A stretch of DNA of 27,813 nt from Chara braunii (lineage: Eukaryota; Streptophyta; Charophyceae; Charales; Characeae), in NCBI GenBank assembly GCA_003427395.1, contig BFEA01000777.1:531773-559585 (forward strand). The letters are read 5' to 3'. The notes under the pieces are model-generated. The model did not search any database. It saw nothing but the letters and a program-made list of their open reading frames with translations, and was not told the origin of the DNA. Shown one piece after another: positions 8,516 through 18,553 of this stretch. Both the position numbers and the translations under genes were made by a program. The stretch's first letter is position 1, and each line of letters starts with the position of its first letter.

Positions 8516-9412
8516 GTGGATGGTAAGGGAGGCCTACCTCCACTAAGAGTGGTCTGTGGTAAAGAGAGGCAGTTAGAGATAATTGCTGCTGTACATGAGG
8601 GAGTTGCTAGTGGCCATAGGGCTGCTGAGACGACCTACTCCAAGACTGTCAAACTCTACTTTTGGCCAGACATAAGAGACATGATTTACAGATATTGTAA
8701 ATCATGTGTGTTATGTCAAAAACGGTCTACCACAAGAATGATTGAGCCCCTATTCGCTACAATCCTGGTAGAGTCAGGTAGCAGAGTTCATCTGGATCTC
8801 ATCACTATGCCTCAAAGCAAGGGTGAGATGAAATACATATTAAACATGAGAGATAATTTCTCTGGGTACGTTGAGGCAAAAACTCTGAAAAGGAGGACAA
8901 CCGAGCAAGTGGCTGACTGGATAGAAGAAGTCTATCTTAGGTATCCTTTTATCAGAGAATTTGTCTCGGACAGAGGATCAGAATTCAGAAATGAGATTGT
9001 CAGAAGAACTACACTCAGGTTGGGTGTCAGAATTCGGTATGTGACTACTTACGATCCTCAAGCGAATGCACCTGTTGAAAGAGGGCACAAAACCTTGAAA
9101 TATTCATTGGCCAAGTGGTGTGAGGGAAATCTCAGTAACTGGCTGAAAATCTTAAGAGTTGTTGTGTACGCTGATAATATCACGGTCAAGAGAACTACTG
9201 GTTATGCACCATTTACTCTGTGGTATGACCGATATGCTACATTGTCAATTGAGAGTATTGTCAAGATATGGTCAAGTCAAGAGAGAGACAGAGACTATTC
9301 TTTTTCAGAGCTTCTTCAGATCCGGATGAGGCAAATATCAGAAGTTCATCAGGCGGTGATGGATGCTACAGAAAGGATGACATCCAACAGATTGTCAGAC
9401 CAAAAGAGATAA
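8516..9412 (+). pseudogene. Integrase, zinc-binding and catalytic core
   Basis: Inserts the cDNA into the genome. The N-terminal zinc finger is H-x6-H-x29-C-x2-C at residues 27, 34, 64 and 67 of the open frame (HEGVASGH ... CKSCVLC). The catalytic triad is D (VHLDLIT, 8795-8797), D (SDRGSEF, 8969-8971) and E (PVERGHK, 9077-9079) with exactly 35 residues between the last two, the DD35E spacing. NAPVERGH and the downstream TGYAPFTLWYDR are typical. The catalytic core is complete and unbroken. The frame starts at a GTG only because a TGA lies just upstream at 8504; there is no separate start. TAA at 9410-9412 interrupts it, and the same frame continues into the tail. Confidence 0.92.
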
Positions 9413-9670
9413 AACAAGAAAAGATATATAAGAAAAGAGAACTTGAAGATTGAAGATGTTGTCCTTCTGTTTGACAGTTCTCTTGAGAGACAATGGACTA
9501 AAAGGTTAGAGCCCAGATGGCTTGGTCCTTACAGAATCACAGGAGAGGCAGAAGGCAAGGTTTATCAAATTTCAGAAATGGATGGATCCAGGGTTCATGA
9601 CATGGTATCAGGTTCCAGACTTCGTAAGTTCATATTCAGAGACCCAGATCTGATTCCTACAGTAACCTAA
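9413..9670 (+). pseudogene. Integrase C-terminal tail
   Basis: It is in the same frame as the core after the TAA at 9410. IEDVVLLFDSSLE, TKRLEPRWLGPYRI and GEAEGKVYQISEMDG form the GPY/F-type C-terminal domain of Ty3/gypsy integrases (W-x-GPY-R/I). No chromodomain follows. It ends at TAA 9668-9670, about 350 bases before the polypurine tract, so this is the natural end of Pol. Confidence 0.85.
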
Positions 9671-10005
9671 AGGAGAGGGAAGAGAGGTCAGTTATCTAAG
9701 TTAGAGAACAGTTCCAGAGAACTAAGAGAAAAGGGTACAGTGAGACAATGAGACAGCAAGACTGAATTTTCAAAAGGCTGTGATCATTCATGTATAGTCA
9801 ATTCAGCATTTCGGATTCAGCATTTCAGTTTCAGAACTTCAGTTTCATTATTTCAGTTTCGGTAATTTAATTTCAGTCTTCAGTTTCAACATCTCAGTTT
9901 CAGTATCTCGGTTTTTAGGCAGTCCTTTTATTCAGTATTTTAGCAAACGACTAAGTCAGATCTTCTGATGCAGTATTACAGTCGTTTCATGAGTGTCAAG
10001 TCCTT
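9671..10005 (+). repeat. 3' untranslated region with short TTTCAG repeats
   Basis: Non-coding stretch between the end of integrase and the polypurine tract. Between about 9795 and 9915 a short pattern of the type CAGCATTTCAGTTTCAG recurs many times imperfectly at spacings of roughly 10-18 bases. No ORF. Confidence 0.6.
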
Positions 10006-10020
10006 GAGAGTGGGGGGAAA
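10006..10020 (+). other. Polypurine tract (PPT), plus-strand primer
   Basis: GAGAGTGGGGGGAAA, purine except for one T, is followed by C and then TGTAAAATTAG. A purine tract abutting a TG dinucleotide shortly after the integrase end is the standard Ty3/gypsy 3' junction. It defines the start of the 3' LTR. Confidence 0.8.
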
Positions 10021-10137
10021 CTGTAAAATTAGTTTCGTAAGTATTGACACAGTGGCAAAGATTTGAGAAGCTCATGGCTGTGGCGCATCCAAAGATATGA
10101 TTTGTACTATCCTAAGATAAAAAGAAGAGCATGGTGA

Positions 10138-10303
10138 GCATGAAGAAGTTCAGTTCTGTCTGACTAAGAGTTATCAGCAGAAGGACTTCGTGTCTCTGAG
10201 TAAAATGTCCATCCAAGAGATTCAGATGAAGGCAGGCATAAAGAAGTTCAACTTTACTTGACTAAGGGTGGTTAGTAGAGGGACTTCGTGCCTTTGGCTA
10301 AGG
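10138..10303 (+). repeat. Diverged tandem duplication, about 98-bp period
   Basis: A unit with GCATGAAGAAGTTCA, TGACTAAG and GGACTTCGTG at 10138-10203 recurs at 10236-10303 as GCATAAAGAAGTTCA, TGACTAAG and GGACTTCGTG. It lies in the first part of the 3' LTR (U3). Confidence 0.7.
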
Positions 10304-10360
10304 GTTTGTCTTCGCTTGGATGAGGGAAGGGACCTCTCTTAGATTAGTATTTTAGTACTT

Positions 10361-10543
10361 CCTCGAGACTAACGGGACGTCTCTTGGAAAAGAAAAGGAA
10401 ATTCCCAGCTGAGGGAAGAGACCTCTCTGGGGCCATCACTAAGCATCATACTTGGGACATAAGGGAGGTCTCCTGTAAGGGCTTGGTGCTGGTTATCATG
10501 TTGCTGTTCAGTGCCTCTTGAGACTAACGGGACGTCTCTTGAG
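10361..10543 (+). repeat. Repeated hairpin block, about 150-bp period
   Basis: GAGACTAACGGGACGTCTC occurs at 10365-10383 and again at 10520-10538 in similar flanks (CCTC or CCTCTT before, TTGGA or TTGAGA after). GAGAC and GTCTC can pair around a 9-base loop. Related forms occur at 10969-10984 and 11160-11178. Confidence 0.7.
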
Positions 10544-10654
10544 AAATGTTTGTTCTGTTATGGGGCGTGGGGAGTCTGCTTGTGGGTTATGATATGCTTG
10601 CCTGATTGCCATTGCCTCGGGTTTTTCTTCTCTAACCTTAAGATACATTGATTG

Positions 10655-10960
10655 CCGGGGCCAGCCAGAGCCTTACCGCAGTAGGTTGCAATCTGGTGGG
10701 GTCAGCAGGTCCCCGAAGCGAGTGTCGAATTTTGTAGTCGACTGAGGCTAAGGCTCCGGGAGTCTGGCGTATGAGGTTGAAAGGGGTCAGCTGGAACCCT
10801 ACTGCAGTCAGAGGATGCAATCCAGTAAGGTTAGCCAGAGCCTTGAATCGTAGTTAGACCGGGTCCTACATTCGAAAATCTAGGTGGGGCAGCCAGCGCC
10901 CTTGGCTAAAAACTGGTAGGTGAGCCGGTCCCTGACCGCAGTGGTCAAATCTGGGCTCGG
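10655..10960 (+). repeat. Degenerate tandem repeats in U3
   Basis: Variants of a unit with GCCAGAGCCTT, ACCGCAGT and TGCAATCTGGTGGGGTCAG occur at about 10660-10702, 10790-10845 and 10925-10955, roughly 130 bases apart. They are strongly diverged. No coding potential is evident. Confidence 0.5.
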
Positions 10961-11407
10961 GACAGTTTGACTGACGGGGATGTCTACTGTCATAGGGTGA
11001 CCAGACCCGCTATAGTCTGGGTGTCCTGGAGAGAGTGCCAAAGGGCAGTCATACTCGAGTAGTGGGTATGATTGGTCCTGACCTGGAGGCAGGTCAAAGG
11101 GGCTGTCAAGATAAAAGGTCTGACTAGTCCTGGCCTGAGGCGGGCCGAATGAGGTATGTCAGACTGACGGGACGTCTGGCGTTCCTGGCCAGTGGTGGGC
11201 CAAAACAAAGACAATCAATAAATCCTGGGTATGAAGAGTTGTTATGTATAAATTATTTATTATTATTTATTATTTTATTTATGGGTTTTATTTTGTTTAC
11301 TTGTTACCTGGCTGATAACTGTTGTGGAGTCTGCTTGCTGGGGCATAGTTTGGTGTCTGTGGAGCTTGCTATTTTGCAGGTATACAAAAGGCTCATTTGA
11401 AGTTCCC

Positions 11408-11591
11408 CAGACCAGAGAAAAAGAAAAAGGGTTTGGTATCCCTTTCCTATGTCTGAGAAGTTAAGGAGATGCCTCACTCAGACCAGAGAAAGAAGACAGG
11501 GTTTGGTATCCCCTGAGTCACTTGAGGAGTTGAGAAGATAACTCTCTCAGGCCAGAGAACAGAAAAGAGGGTTTGGTATGCCCTGTCCCCA
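11408..11591 (+). repeat. Three tandem units of about 70 bp
   Basis: Units start at 11408, 11479 and 11548, each reading CAGACCAGAGAA (or CAGGCCAGAGAA), a purine-rich spacer, then GGGTTTGGTATCCC or a one-base variant. Periods are 71 and 69 bases. Confidence 0.8.
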
Positions 11592-11877
11592 GCATGGCGG
11601 ACTGAGCAAGTGTCCCAAGCGTTGATATCAGACTGACAATGTGTTCGATTTTAAGCCAGGATGATAGTCAAGGTAACTTTTCTCTGATATGAAGTTCAAA
11701 CTCAGAACAGACCCTAGAAAGACAAGAGATCAGAGCCAGCAAGAAACATAATCCTTCTTAAATTTATTTGGTGGCCGACAAGCGGCGTGGTTCACAAGGA
11801 ACCTGCGTCCCCGGCCTTAGGGTAGTCAAACTCTCAGGCCTGGGACGCTATGAAAATTTTGTGAGTCAGGTTCAGAC

Positions 11878-12558
11878 TCAAAGAGCTGAAAAAAAATCAT
11901 GTCTGTATGAGACATAAAAGACGGCCATGAGCTCGAGCTGAAAAAGGAAGAGAAGGAAGAAAATGTTGAAGAGAATGCAGTGACTAGTGTGATGAGGTGA
12001 CGAGATAACACATGGGACGGAGGACAGCGGAGATGGCACTATGGCCTTGCTTAGAGCGGGGGTGGAAGGAACCCTGGGGATATAAGGAGGAGAGGAAGCA
12101 CTGAGCGCGCCATAGCGTGCTTCAAATTTTTTTCGAAAATACTCCATTCTGTCTGGAGATGGAGTTTTCTCGTACCACGATGGTGGCAAGTGGCGAAGGT
12201 AAGGTCGCGGATGAGCACCATAGCCACGTGGCTCGTCCTCCTCCTCCTCTTCAGAACCTCGCACGAGGAGGCGGCTCCTCCCTAACCTTACCTCCTCTCC
12301 CTCCTCTTCCTCTACCCTGTCCACGACGTGCTTCAGGCATGGTGCTGAAATGAGACACAGACACACTACTAAGAAGAAAAGGGAGGTATGTTGCGGTAGG
12401 ATGAAATGGGAGCGAGACTGATGGACAGCAAAAGAGAACGGGAGGAGGCAGTGTAGGCCGGGAAAAGGTTGCTGTGTAATTCGAGAAGAGGAGCGCGAGT
12501 AAAGTGGGCGCGTGGGAAGCCAGAAAAGCACAAAGTTATTGTGCGAGCGTCGCCGCAA
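11878..12558 (-). CDS. Antisense LTR ORF, 226 aa, unknown
   Basis: The longest ORF of the U3 half, on the strand opposite to the element. It has a hydrophobic stretch near residue 60-75 (LFFLVVCLCLISAPCL), then glutamate-rich runs (VEEEEGEE, SEEEEEDEP) encoded by GGA/GAG-type repeats, and a more ordinary segment WYEKTPSPDRMEYFRKKFEA. No family is recognised. The low-complexity runs could keep the frame open by chance. The other LTR copy of this interval is outside the window, so conservation cannot be judged. Treat it as a possible ORF only. Confidence 0.2.
   Translation of the reverse strand: MRRRSHNNFVLFWLPTRPLYSRSSSRITQQPFPGLHCLLPFSFAVHQSRSHFILPQHTSLFFLVVCLCLISAPCLKHVVDRVEEEEGEEVRLGRSRLLVRGSEEEEEDEPRGYGAHPRPYLRHLPPSWYEKTPSPDRMEYFRKKFEARYGALSASSPPYIPRVPSTPALSKAIVPSPLSSVPCVISSPHHTSHCILFNIFFLLFLFQLELMAVFYVSYRHDFFSAL
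12223..12232 (+). promoter_or_regulatory. G-box palindrome GCCACGTGGC
   Basis: Perfect 10-bp palindrome with the CACGTG core, the consensus site of plant bZIP and bHLH factors, inside the U3 half of the LTR. Biological use is inferred from plant promoters; a single copy can arise by chance. Confidence 0.35.
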
Positions 12559-13235
12559 AAAGCGATGAGTGAGTGAGTCTACCGCTAGTCTAGACTGTTT
12601 TCATACTGGCTGATCGTGTGTTCCGACCTAGCGGGGACGCTGGGTGGGGGTTTCGTACTATGTCGGAGGGCACGGTGTCCCGGCCTCCTCCATGTACCAA
12701 GTCCCTACTTGGTACCACTCTTAGTTTTAGTACTGCGATCTGAAGCTACCCCCGAAACGCTATGACATTTGGTACGTGGGCTGTACCACTGTGTCGACCG
12801 GTCCTGTTTGGCGCCTGCCTTAGCAAAAAGGTGCGCCGCAGGGCTTTCCATTGGTCCACGCAGGCTCGGCGCCTTGCTGTACAGCAGAGCACAACCGGCC
12901 TGTGGCCGTGGTAGCCGCCGGGTTCGCCCTGGGATGCGGAGTTGAAAAGACTGACGCTGTCTTTTCTATTGCGCGTCGAACATGCCCTAGTCGAGTTACG
13001 GGTTAGGTACGTAGGCTCGCTATGACTGTCGAATAGGAGAGGGGCAAAGGAGGGAAAAAGAAAAGGGAAAGCAGGAAATAAGAAAGAAAAGGGAAAAAGG
13101 GGAGGAAAAAGGAAATCAGGTGTCAGAACGGCGCTCTGATCTGGACCTTTACTTTAGTTAGAGTCGATCTAGTGGCATCTGATCGCCGCTGTGTTATGAT
13201 TTCTCTTCGTGCCCTATTCTTATTATTCCATTATT

Positions 13236-13239
<4 letters not shown>

Positions 13240-13277
<38 letters not shown>

Positions 13278-13279
13278 TT
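13240..13279 (+). repeat. (TTA)n microsatellite
   Basis: About 13 uninterrupted TTA units ending in a T run. A second, shorter (TTA)n array lies at 13622-13645. Confidence 0.95.
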
Positions 13280-13621
13280 TCTAGACGCGGGTTTTCTTTT
13301 GGTCCCCGTCCCTTCGTTGGGAGGCCAACGGTTCGGGCTTCGAGATCTGACGGTGGTATTGCGGCCTAGGCAGGCCCAACCCTTCGTATGTCCCATGTTC
13401 CGAGTCTGCGCGTTTAGGCTCCGCGTGGAAAGGACCACTGTAGCTGTATTAGGTGGCAGGTACAGTAGGGTCTGAAAGGGAAAAAGAAAAGGGGAGTGTG
13501 TGAAAAAGAAAGAGGGACAAGGGTGAAAATCGGGTTTTGGACCTTTACGTGGACTTGTACCGCTATCTAGGCTGAGCTGCGGCGTGGAGGAAATTCGAAG
13601 CGCTATCCTTTTCTTGCTGCA

Positions 13622-13645
13622 GTTATTATTATTATTATTATTATC
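13622..13645 (+). repeat. (TTA)n microsatellite, second array
   Basis: About eight TTA-type units, the last varied to TCA, 340 bases downstream of the first array. Confidence 0.9.
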
Positions 13646-14155
13646 ATTACCTTACCGGCTTAGAGGCACGACCTTCTTTTTCTTTTCTGTCATATCGCGG
13701 GAAAGCCAACGATCGAATTTTGAGCTGTGGTCGATTTGGCCGGCCTAGTGCCGCGCGATTAGACCCCAAAAGAGGGATGACCCGCGGCCGCATCGGTAGG
13801 AGGTTCGTCACCCCCTATAGGAGGTCATGAACCCCCTCCTTGGCATCGGACACGAGCACCCAACGACAACAGGCTGACCGCAAGTTTTGAAGGTGAAAGC
13901 ACGCAAGCCGGTATCCCATTATGGGACCATCGCCTCAAGGTTGCAGTCACTTCGCGGGGAGACAAAACGACAGGGACCGATAGCAGCAAGCCTGCAGTCG
14001 TCGACGGTCTCCGAGACCTCGCTATTTCTGTTTTGGTCTGATTTTATTTTATTGTTTATTCCATTTAATTAAATATATGGCCCCAGGGTACTGATGAGCA
14101 GAGTTTCAGAAGGTACCTCATTTAGAACGTTGGGGTCACGATATACAACCGATCG

Positions 14156-14163
14156 TATAAAAG
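14156..14163 (+). promoter_or_regulatory. TATA-like box (candidate 1)
   Basis: TATAAAAG in a purine-rich context, about 200 bases upstream of the small ORF at 14363. It is one of at least two credible TATA sites in the LTR (see 16974). Confidence 0.3.
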
Positions 14164-14362
14164 AGAAGAAGAGAACTGAGACTTGGCTATCTAGTGGCTG
14201 ATCAGGAGGGCGCTAGCGGACTGCTTCATGACGTTAGCGCACAAACCACTTTGTTGTGCGGTCGCCAATCAACCGAGGTGAAGGGTACAAAATAGCAGGT
14301 GTTTAGCGGGTGTCGATTGTCGGAGCCTAGGACCAAGGCTCTGTCTATTTTTGAGAACAGCC

Positions 14363-14701
14363 ATGGCACTGCACGGCTATAGGCCTGGTTATTGGTACCA
14401 CCAGGCCCGTTGGAAGCCCGTGTCCGGGGAAGGGCCCTGGATCACCGTTATACTCAACTATGACGGTGGAGATGAAGTGTTACTGAAGATCAACGTGGAG
14501 GGAGCAAAAGAGGTGGAGATCCGGACCGATGGAAAGCTGCAAGACGCGATTACAGAAGCAAGAGATCGAGCGGAGAGACGCTGTAGGAGGGACGGTGTGA
14601 CGGCGAGACTACGGATAAACTTACCAAAAGACAGAAACTTCGATGGACACGGTGGACCTGGAGCAGGCCCACCAGGACAGGGACTCAGGTGGGGAGAGTG
14701 A
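14363..14701 (+). CDS. Small LTR ORF, 112 aa, unknown
   Basis: ATG at 14363 (the frame is open a little further upstream). It reads as an ordinary mixed protein rather than low complexity: a Trp/Tyr-rich start (YRPGYWYHQARW), strands ITVILNY and VLLKINVEG, a helix AITEARDRAERRCRRDG, then a Gly/Pro tail. The strand-acidic turn-strand-charged helix order is loosely like the module in the gag region, but I cannot align it convincingly. It lies downstream of the TATA-like site at 14156. No known family recognised. Confidence 0.3.
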   Translation: MALHGYRPGYWYHQARWKPVSGEGPWITVILNYDGGDEVLLKINVEGAKEVEIRTDGKLQDAITEARDRAERRCRRDGVTARLRINLPKDRNFDGHGGPGAGPPGQGLRWGE

Positions 14702-15148
14702 GATGAGTGGAGCAGAAGATCGGGAAACGGACCTCAGGTCCTGGAACAGACCAGGCGAGATCAAGAGGCATCACCGAGCCGCGAAGCCAGTAGAAGAGGG
14801 ACCAGAGGCAAGCTCGCAAGAGCTGTCGCCCAGAGGCCGCGAGACGGGTGAGAGGCAAAACAGGGGGAAAAGACAGGTTTGAGAAAACGCGCGGTCGAGG
14901 GGGTGAAGAGAACTGAACCCGAAACGGGGAGGGTGAGGCAAGTGTAGTTGCACGGGCACACGCGCGAGAGGTGGCGTGGACTGGAGAGTAAGAAGGCGGT
15001 CAACGAAAAGGGAGACTGTGTAAACGAACGCGCGGCAATACATGACCCTCCATAACTGGGAGGACATGCGCTAATGAGTGGCTGCTAAGCAGAGAACGTG
15101 TAGGAGGGCGAAAAGAGAGGGGACTAAGAGAGAGAGGACTGAGAGAGC

Positions 15149-15168
15149 AAAAAAAAAAAGGGGGGGGG
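15149..15168 (+). repeat. A11G9 homopurine run
   Basis: Eleven A followed by nine G, then TTAACGG, within a longer GA-rich stretch. It resembles a polypurine tract but no TG terminus follows. Confidence 0.8.
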
Positions 15169-16973
15169 TTAACGGGAGAGAGAGGGGCAAGAGCGGAATG
15201 CGCGTGCAGTTGGAAAGACTGACGTGAACCTTGACTTCAGCACGTGAAGAATCAGTGAGAGAGGGGAGCGAGCTTGCAGGACGGTGACATCAACTGTTTC
15301 TTGGGAGACACCCGCTCGCCGACAGGTACTGGGGCAACTCATGCAAGCTGGGCGACGAGGATGTCAACGTTGATGCTGCGGATGGTCCTGGCTCTTGCCC
15401 TCTTGGCTGTGGTCAGTACTAGCACATGCATGAGGCACTGCACTGGTACGCAGGTTACACGTGGACGATCTGGTGGCAGTAAAAGAGAGAAGATCAAAGA
15501 GATGGGACAAGGGGGTGCAGTGCGTGTGCCAGAGATGCGGACGTAAACTCGGCTTCAACGTGCGGCTAGTTAAATGGAGGAGAGGTTTGAACTCGACGCT
15601 TCTTCTCATCTTTATTGGAGCAGACCTACAAGCGTGTGTAACTGTTGATGTCTCTAAGAATAAACTGCATGTGAAGTTTTCGCACAATATGGTCATTTTG
15701 TAAGAATACCCGCAACCTAGCGGCGACGATGAGGATACCAGAGATTAACTTGGGCTAACTGCGGGGATGAAATTTCTTTGACGTCGTTTCCTGAGGTCAT
15801 GACATGTCGTGATGTGAGTGCACAGTGAGGCCTGTGGGCTACTGGAGGAAGTGAGAGGGGAAAAGGTTTCGTGACACGAGAGAAGGTGAGATGCAAAAAG
15901 GACTGTCCGTAGCCTGACGTAGTGGTCATGAGAGATGAGAGATGGAAGGCGCAGGTAAACCTCTGAATTGCCTATGCTCGGATGATGCGCACGGTGCGCA
16001 AGTTGCTCTTTAGTCATCGTATGCTGTCATGAGATGCAGAAGCCGCTCGTAATCCGAAGGCTGAGAATAAGCAATCGTCAACGGAGGACATAATTCTCTT
16101 TCCCATCATCCGCTGACCATTTTCAACCTTTGTGTTTAAATGGCTTGAGCTCGACACCTGTGGGTTGGCAAGCCGAGCTGGCTTCAATGCNNGCNTTTAC
16201 TAGNNCATAACCTTGCACGTTGCCTATTGTCNCTGTAAGGGAGGNAAANTCCAGAGTGTTATTAANANAATGGCAGGGTGCTCTTCCCTCGGTCGTCATC
16301 TCCATCGAGNGCACAGTTGAGAAACCCGAGTACTGGCTGNAGNGCTGCTCGGATCGAGTATGTCTCAGCGTAAGCCGACAATGTTGTAANTATAGTAAGT
16401 CGGTGGNAAGTCACANCAGTCAGGGGATTTTNTTTNTTTTTGCTTCTNTCAATTAGTTANCATCATCGNATTCTGGTTCAAGAAAGTGCGGATGATCTGT
16501 ATGCTGTTGTGCTGATGCTAATAAAGAAATGGGAGTGATNATAGGCTTGAGCGATGACGGTTAGACCTTAAATNGGGCTTTGATCACCAATCGGGATCCG
16601 CGTAAGATAAAGGTTTGAACACCCTGCGTATGAGTGNCTCTAGTCTTGAATTTGCATCAGANTTGGCTTGCGTGAAAATGTCAGTGAGTGGCGTGATAAA
16701 TTAACGCAGTTGTGGATATTGTTAAACCCTACTCACCTTGGAACTAAGCGATAGTGTATGATTTTCTCACTAGTTCGAGGAGAAGAAAACGAGTCTAATG
16801 AGACATGTGATGTCTCCAAGGACAATGGGATTGAGTGAGACTGTACGAGCTGATAATCATGCAAGTACTACGATCNTAGATATTTGGGTGATTACTGGAG
16901 NTTGCGATTCGCCGATTCCTATGGTCTGTAAAGACATGTGAAGTTTGGAGAGTTGCGACGTAGCTTGAACATG

Positions 16974-16982
16974 TATATAAAG
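16974..16982 (+). promoter_or_regulatory. TATA-like box (candidate LTR promoter)
   Basis: TATATAAAG, followed about 30 bases later by a plausible start region. If it is the real promoter, U3 is 10022 to about 17005 and the transcript leader would carry the LTR ORFs at 18308 and 19235. Inferred from sequence only. Confidence 0.4.
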
Positions 16983-17254
16983 TCTCTACTCAGCCCGTTA
17001 TTCGTACTTTAATACAGAGCATTCTGACGAGATCAGTTTGAATGAAGTTGAGCAATGAGTGGTAAAGGAAGAAAACACCAACTGAGAAAGATANCCTACT
17101 TGATTGNAAAGTTCTTGCTTGATGGGGATTAATTCCCTCATTGCTATATGACGGAATGTTTACCTTGGAAGTAGATGGATTGAGAAGGAAGTTCAGCAAA
17201 GAAAAACGACCTCCCTAGAACAAGGGAGTTAATCCTAATACTTGTAATATTCTT

Positions 17255-17283
17255 GTACTGGCTTGCTGGAAGGAAACCAGTAC
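17255..17283 (+). other. Small inverted repeat
   Basis: GTACTGG (17255-17261) and CCAGTAC (17277-17283) form a 7-bp stem with a 15-nt loop, just upstream of the point where the 5' LTR copy begins in this window. Confidence 0.4.
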
Positions 17284-18307
17284 CCTGGGCTGACTCTTCC
17301 CTCGCTATGTTATGATANCAGTTTGTAGGAACAACCAGTTACGGAAGTGTGTTTGCTGACCGAGGATAAAGGTTCGAACCCATTCGTAGGGTCTTCCCTG
17401 CACTATTGAGGACTTGCATTTATCTGGGAACGAGCCCTCACAAAACAGGGCGGGTCGTGAACTGCTAAAAGTGATAGCGTGCATATCCTATGGGTCTGAA
17501 ATAAGCAAAAATAGGAGGTCCTCGAGTAATCGCAGAACCCGTCACTCTAAATTTTTATTCAACGGGTACAGCAAAGTCCTTCTAAGCCCCTGGTGGGAAC
17601 GGGCAGGCATTCTATGTAAAATGTGTTAGTTTACTCAGGACTGTTTCACTCCGGCTGTCAATTTAGATCGGATCCATTTAACAGTTCGTGAATCTGGGTG
17701 GTTGGCAAGTGTCTAAAACAGACAAAGAGGATATTGTAGCAGGGTATCTCTCCAAGGCCAGAAGCATGAAGAGGAAACAATGACCAAGATCGCGGAACCT
17801 TATCAGAATCGGATCAGTAAAGTAATCTGTATTGCCCGTGCCACTTGACAGCTAAATAGACAAGGGGAGACCAGGAAATTTACACACACAGATTGGTCAG
17901 TTTCGGAGTGGTGGGATTCAGTGGAGATATGGGGGACCAGCGAGAATGGCACACTTGATGATTTTGAGAGCTAGTACTTACGCGCTGTTCAACTAAACGT
18001 TCAATCAAAACTCAAGAGCCCGAGCAATCATCAGGGCTTGGATATTACTATTCACGCCGAGGTCGGCTGCTTTTCCAGTCCTCTGGGTGCTAAAAGCCAG
18101 TTTGGTGATCACGCGAACTGAAGGGAATTTAGTCAGTATCTAAACGGACTCTGATAAATGCAGATTGGACTAACTGGTTAAGTTCCTCTGACCCCAAGTC
18201 CAGGAAAGAGTTCCGTAGTTTTTTTGTAAAGTTTACGGAGCTCATCTGCAGTTAATCAAGTTTGCTACTATACTTGATGTTTGAATCCTTGGTAAGTCAT
18301 AGGAAAG

Positions 18308-18553
18308 ATGAGGGAAGACGAGGTCCTAGTAGTGAAGTGCAGTTCAGTGAGAGACAAGGGGGAGAAGTGGGAGGAAGAAGCCTGTTCAGCTATAGAAACT
18401 CATAAATTAATTCAGAGAGGATATGCCGTAGGGAAGGCCAGAGGGGAGAGGTATATCGAGTACGTTTCCTATTTTTATAGTCTGGATGGTAAGTTGCACA
18501 GCATCGGCTCTTCACTAGAGACAGTGGAGCAAGCCAGGTCAAAGCTCAGGTAA
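18308..18553 (+). CDS. Small LTR ORF, 81 aa (3' copy of 895-1140)
   Basis: Same start, stop and length as the 5' copy, with about 8 residue differences. It keeps the VSYFYSLDGKLHSIG segment that resembles the DGTIHDLRPY segment of the LTR module protein. No frame-breaking change is seen in either copy. The function is unknown and the ORF may be fortuitous. Confidence 0.3.
   Translation: MREDEVLVVKCSSVRDKGEKWEEEACSAIETHKLIQRGYAVGKARGERYIEYVSYFYSLDGKLHSIGSSLETVEQARSKLR

Larger units (their letters stand above)
16191..17413 (+). other. Low-quality LTR segment with scattered Ns; no gene
   Basis: About 30 isolated N calls lie between 16191 and 17318, none elsewhere except one at 22411. No coding sequence is visible. 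The Ns suggest collapsed, heterogeneous repeat copies in the assembly. The TATA-like site and a hairpin within it are listed separately. Confidence 0.6.

Noticed and set aside
2194-9412. Alternative genetic code with TGA read as tryptophan
   Set aside because: The 3' LTR has TGG at the position of the TGA at 2194, and the second element uses TGG throughout a long frame with no TGA. Frameshifts also show plain decay.
13209-13475. ORFs through the TTA microsatellite on both strands
   Set aside because: They are poly-Ile artefacts of the repeat.
14643-14882. 79-codon polar ORF overlapping the ORF at 14363
   Set aside because: Low-complexity charged sequence in GA-rich DNA; looks like chance.
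15149-15168. A11G9 run as a polypurine tract and LTR border
   Set aside because: It is followed by TTAACGG, not TG, and is 5.5 kb from integrase.
15274-15546. ORF with a signal-peptide-like segment (MLRMVLALALLAVV)
   Set aside because: Starts at TTG, is overlapped by other frames, has no conserved neighbour and no domain.
10022-17413. CRISPR array, tRNA or rRNA genes
   Set aside because: The repeats are imperfect and of varied period without regular spacers, and I found no cloverleaf or rRNA-like sequence.
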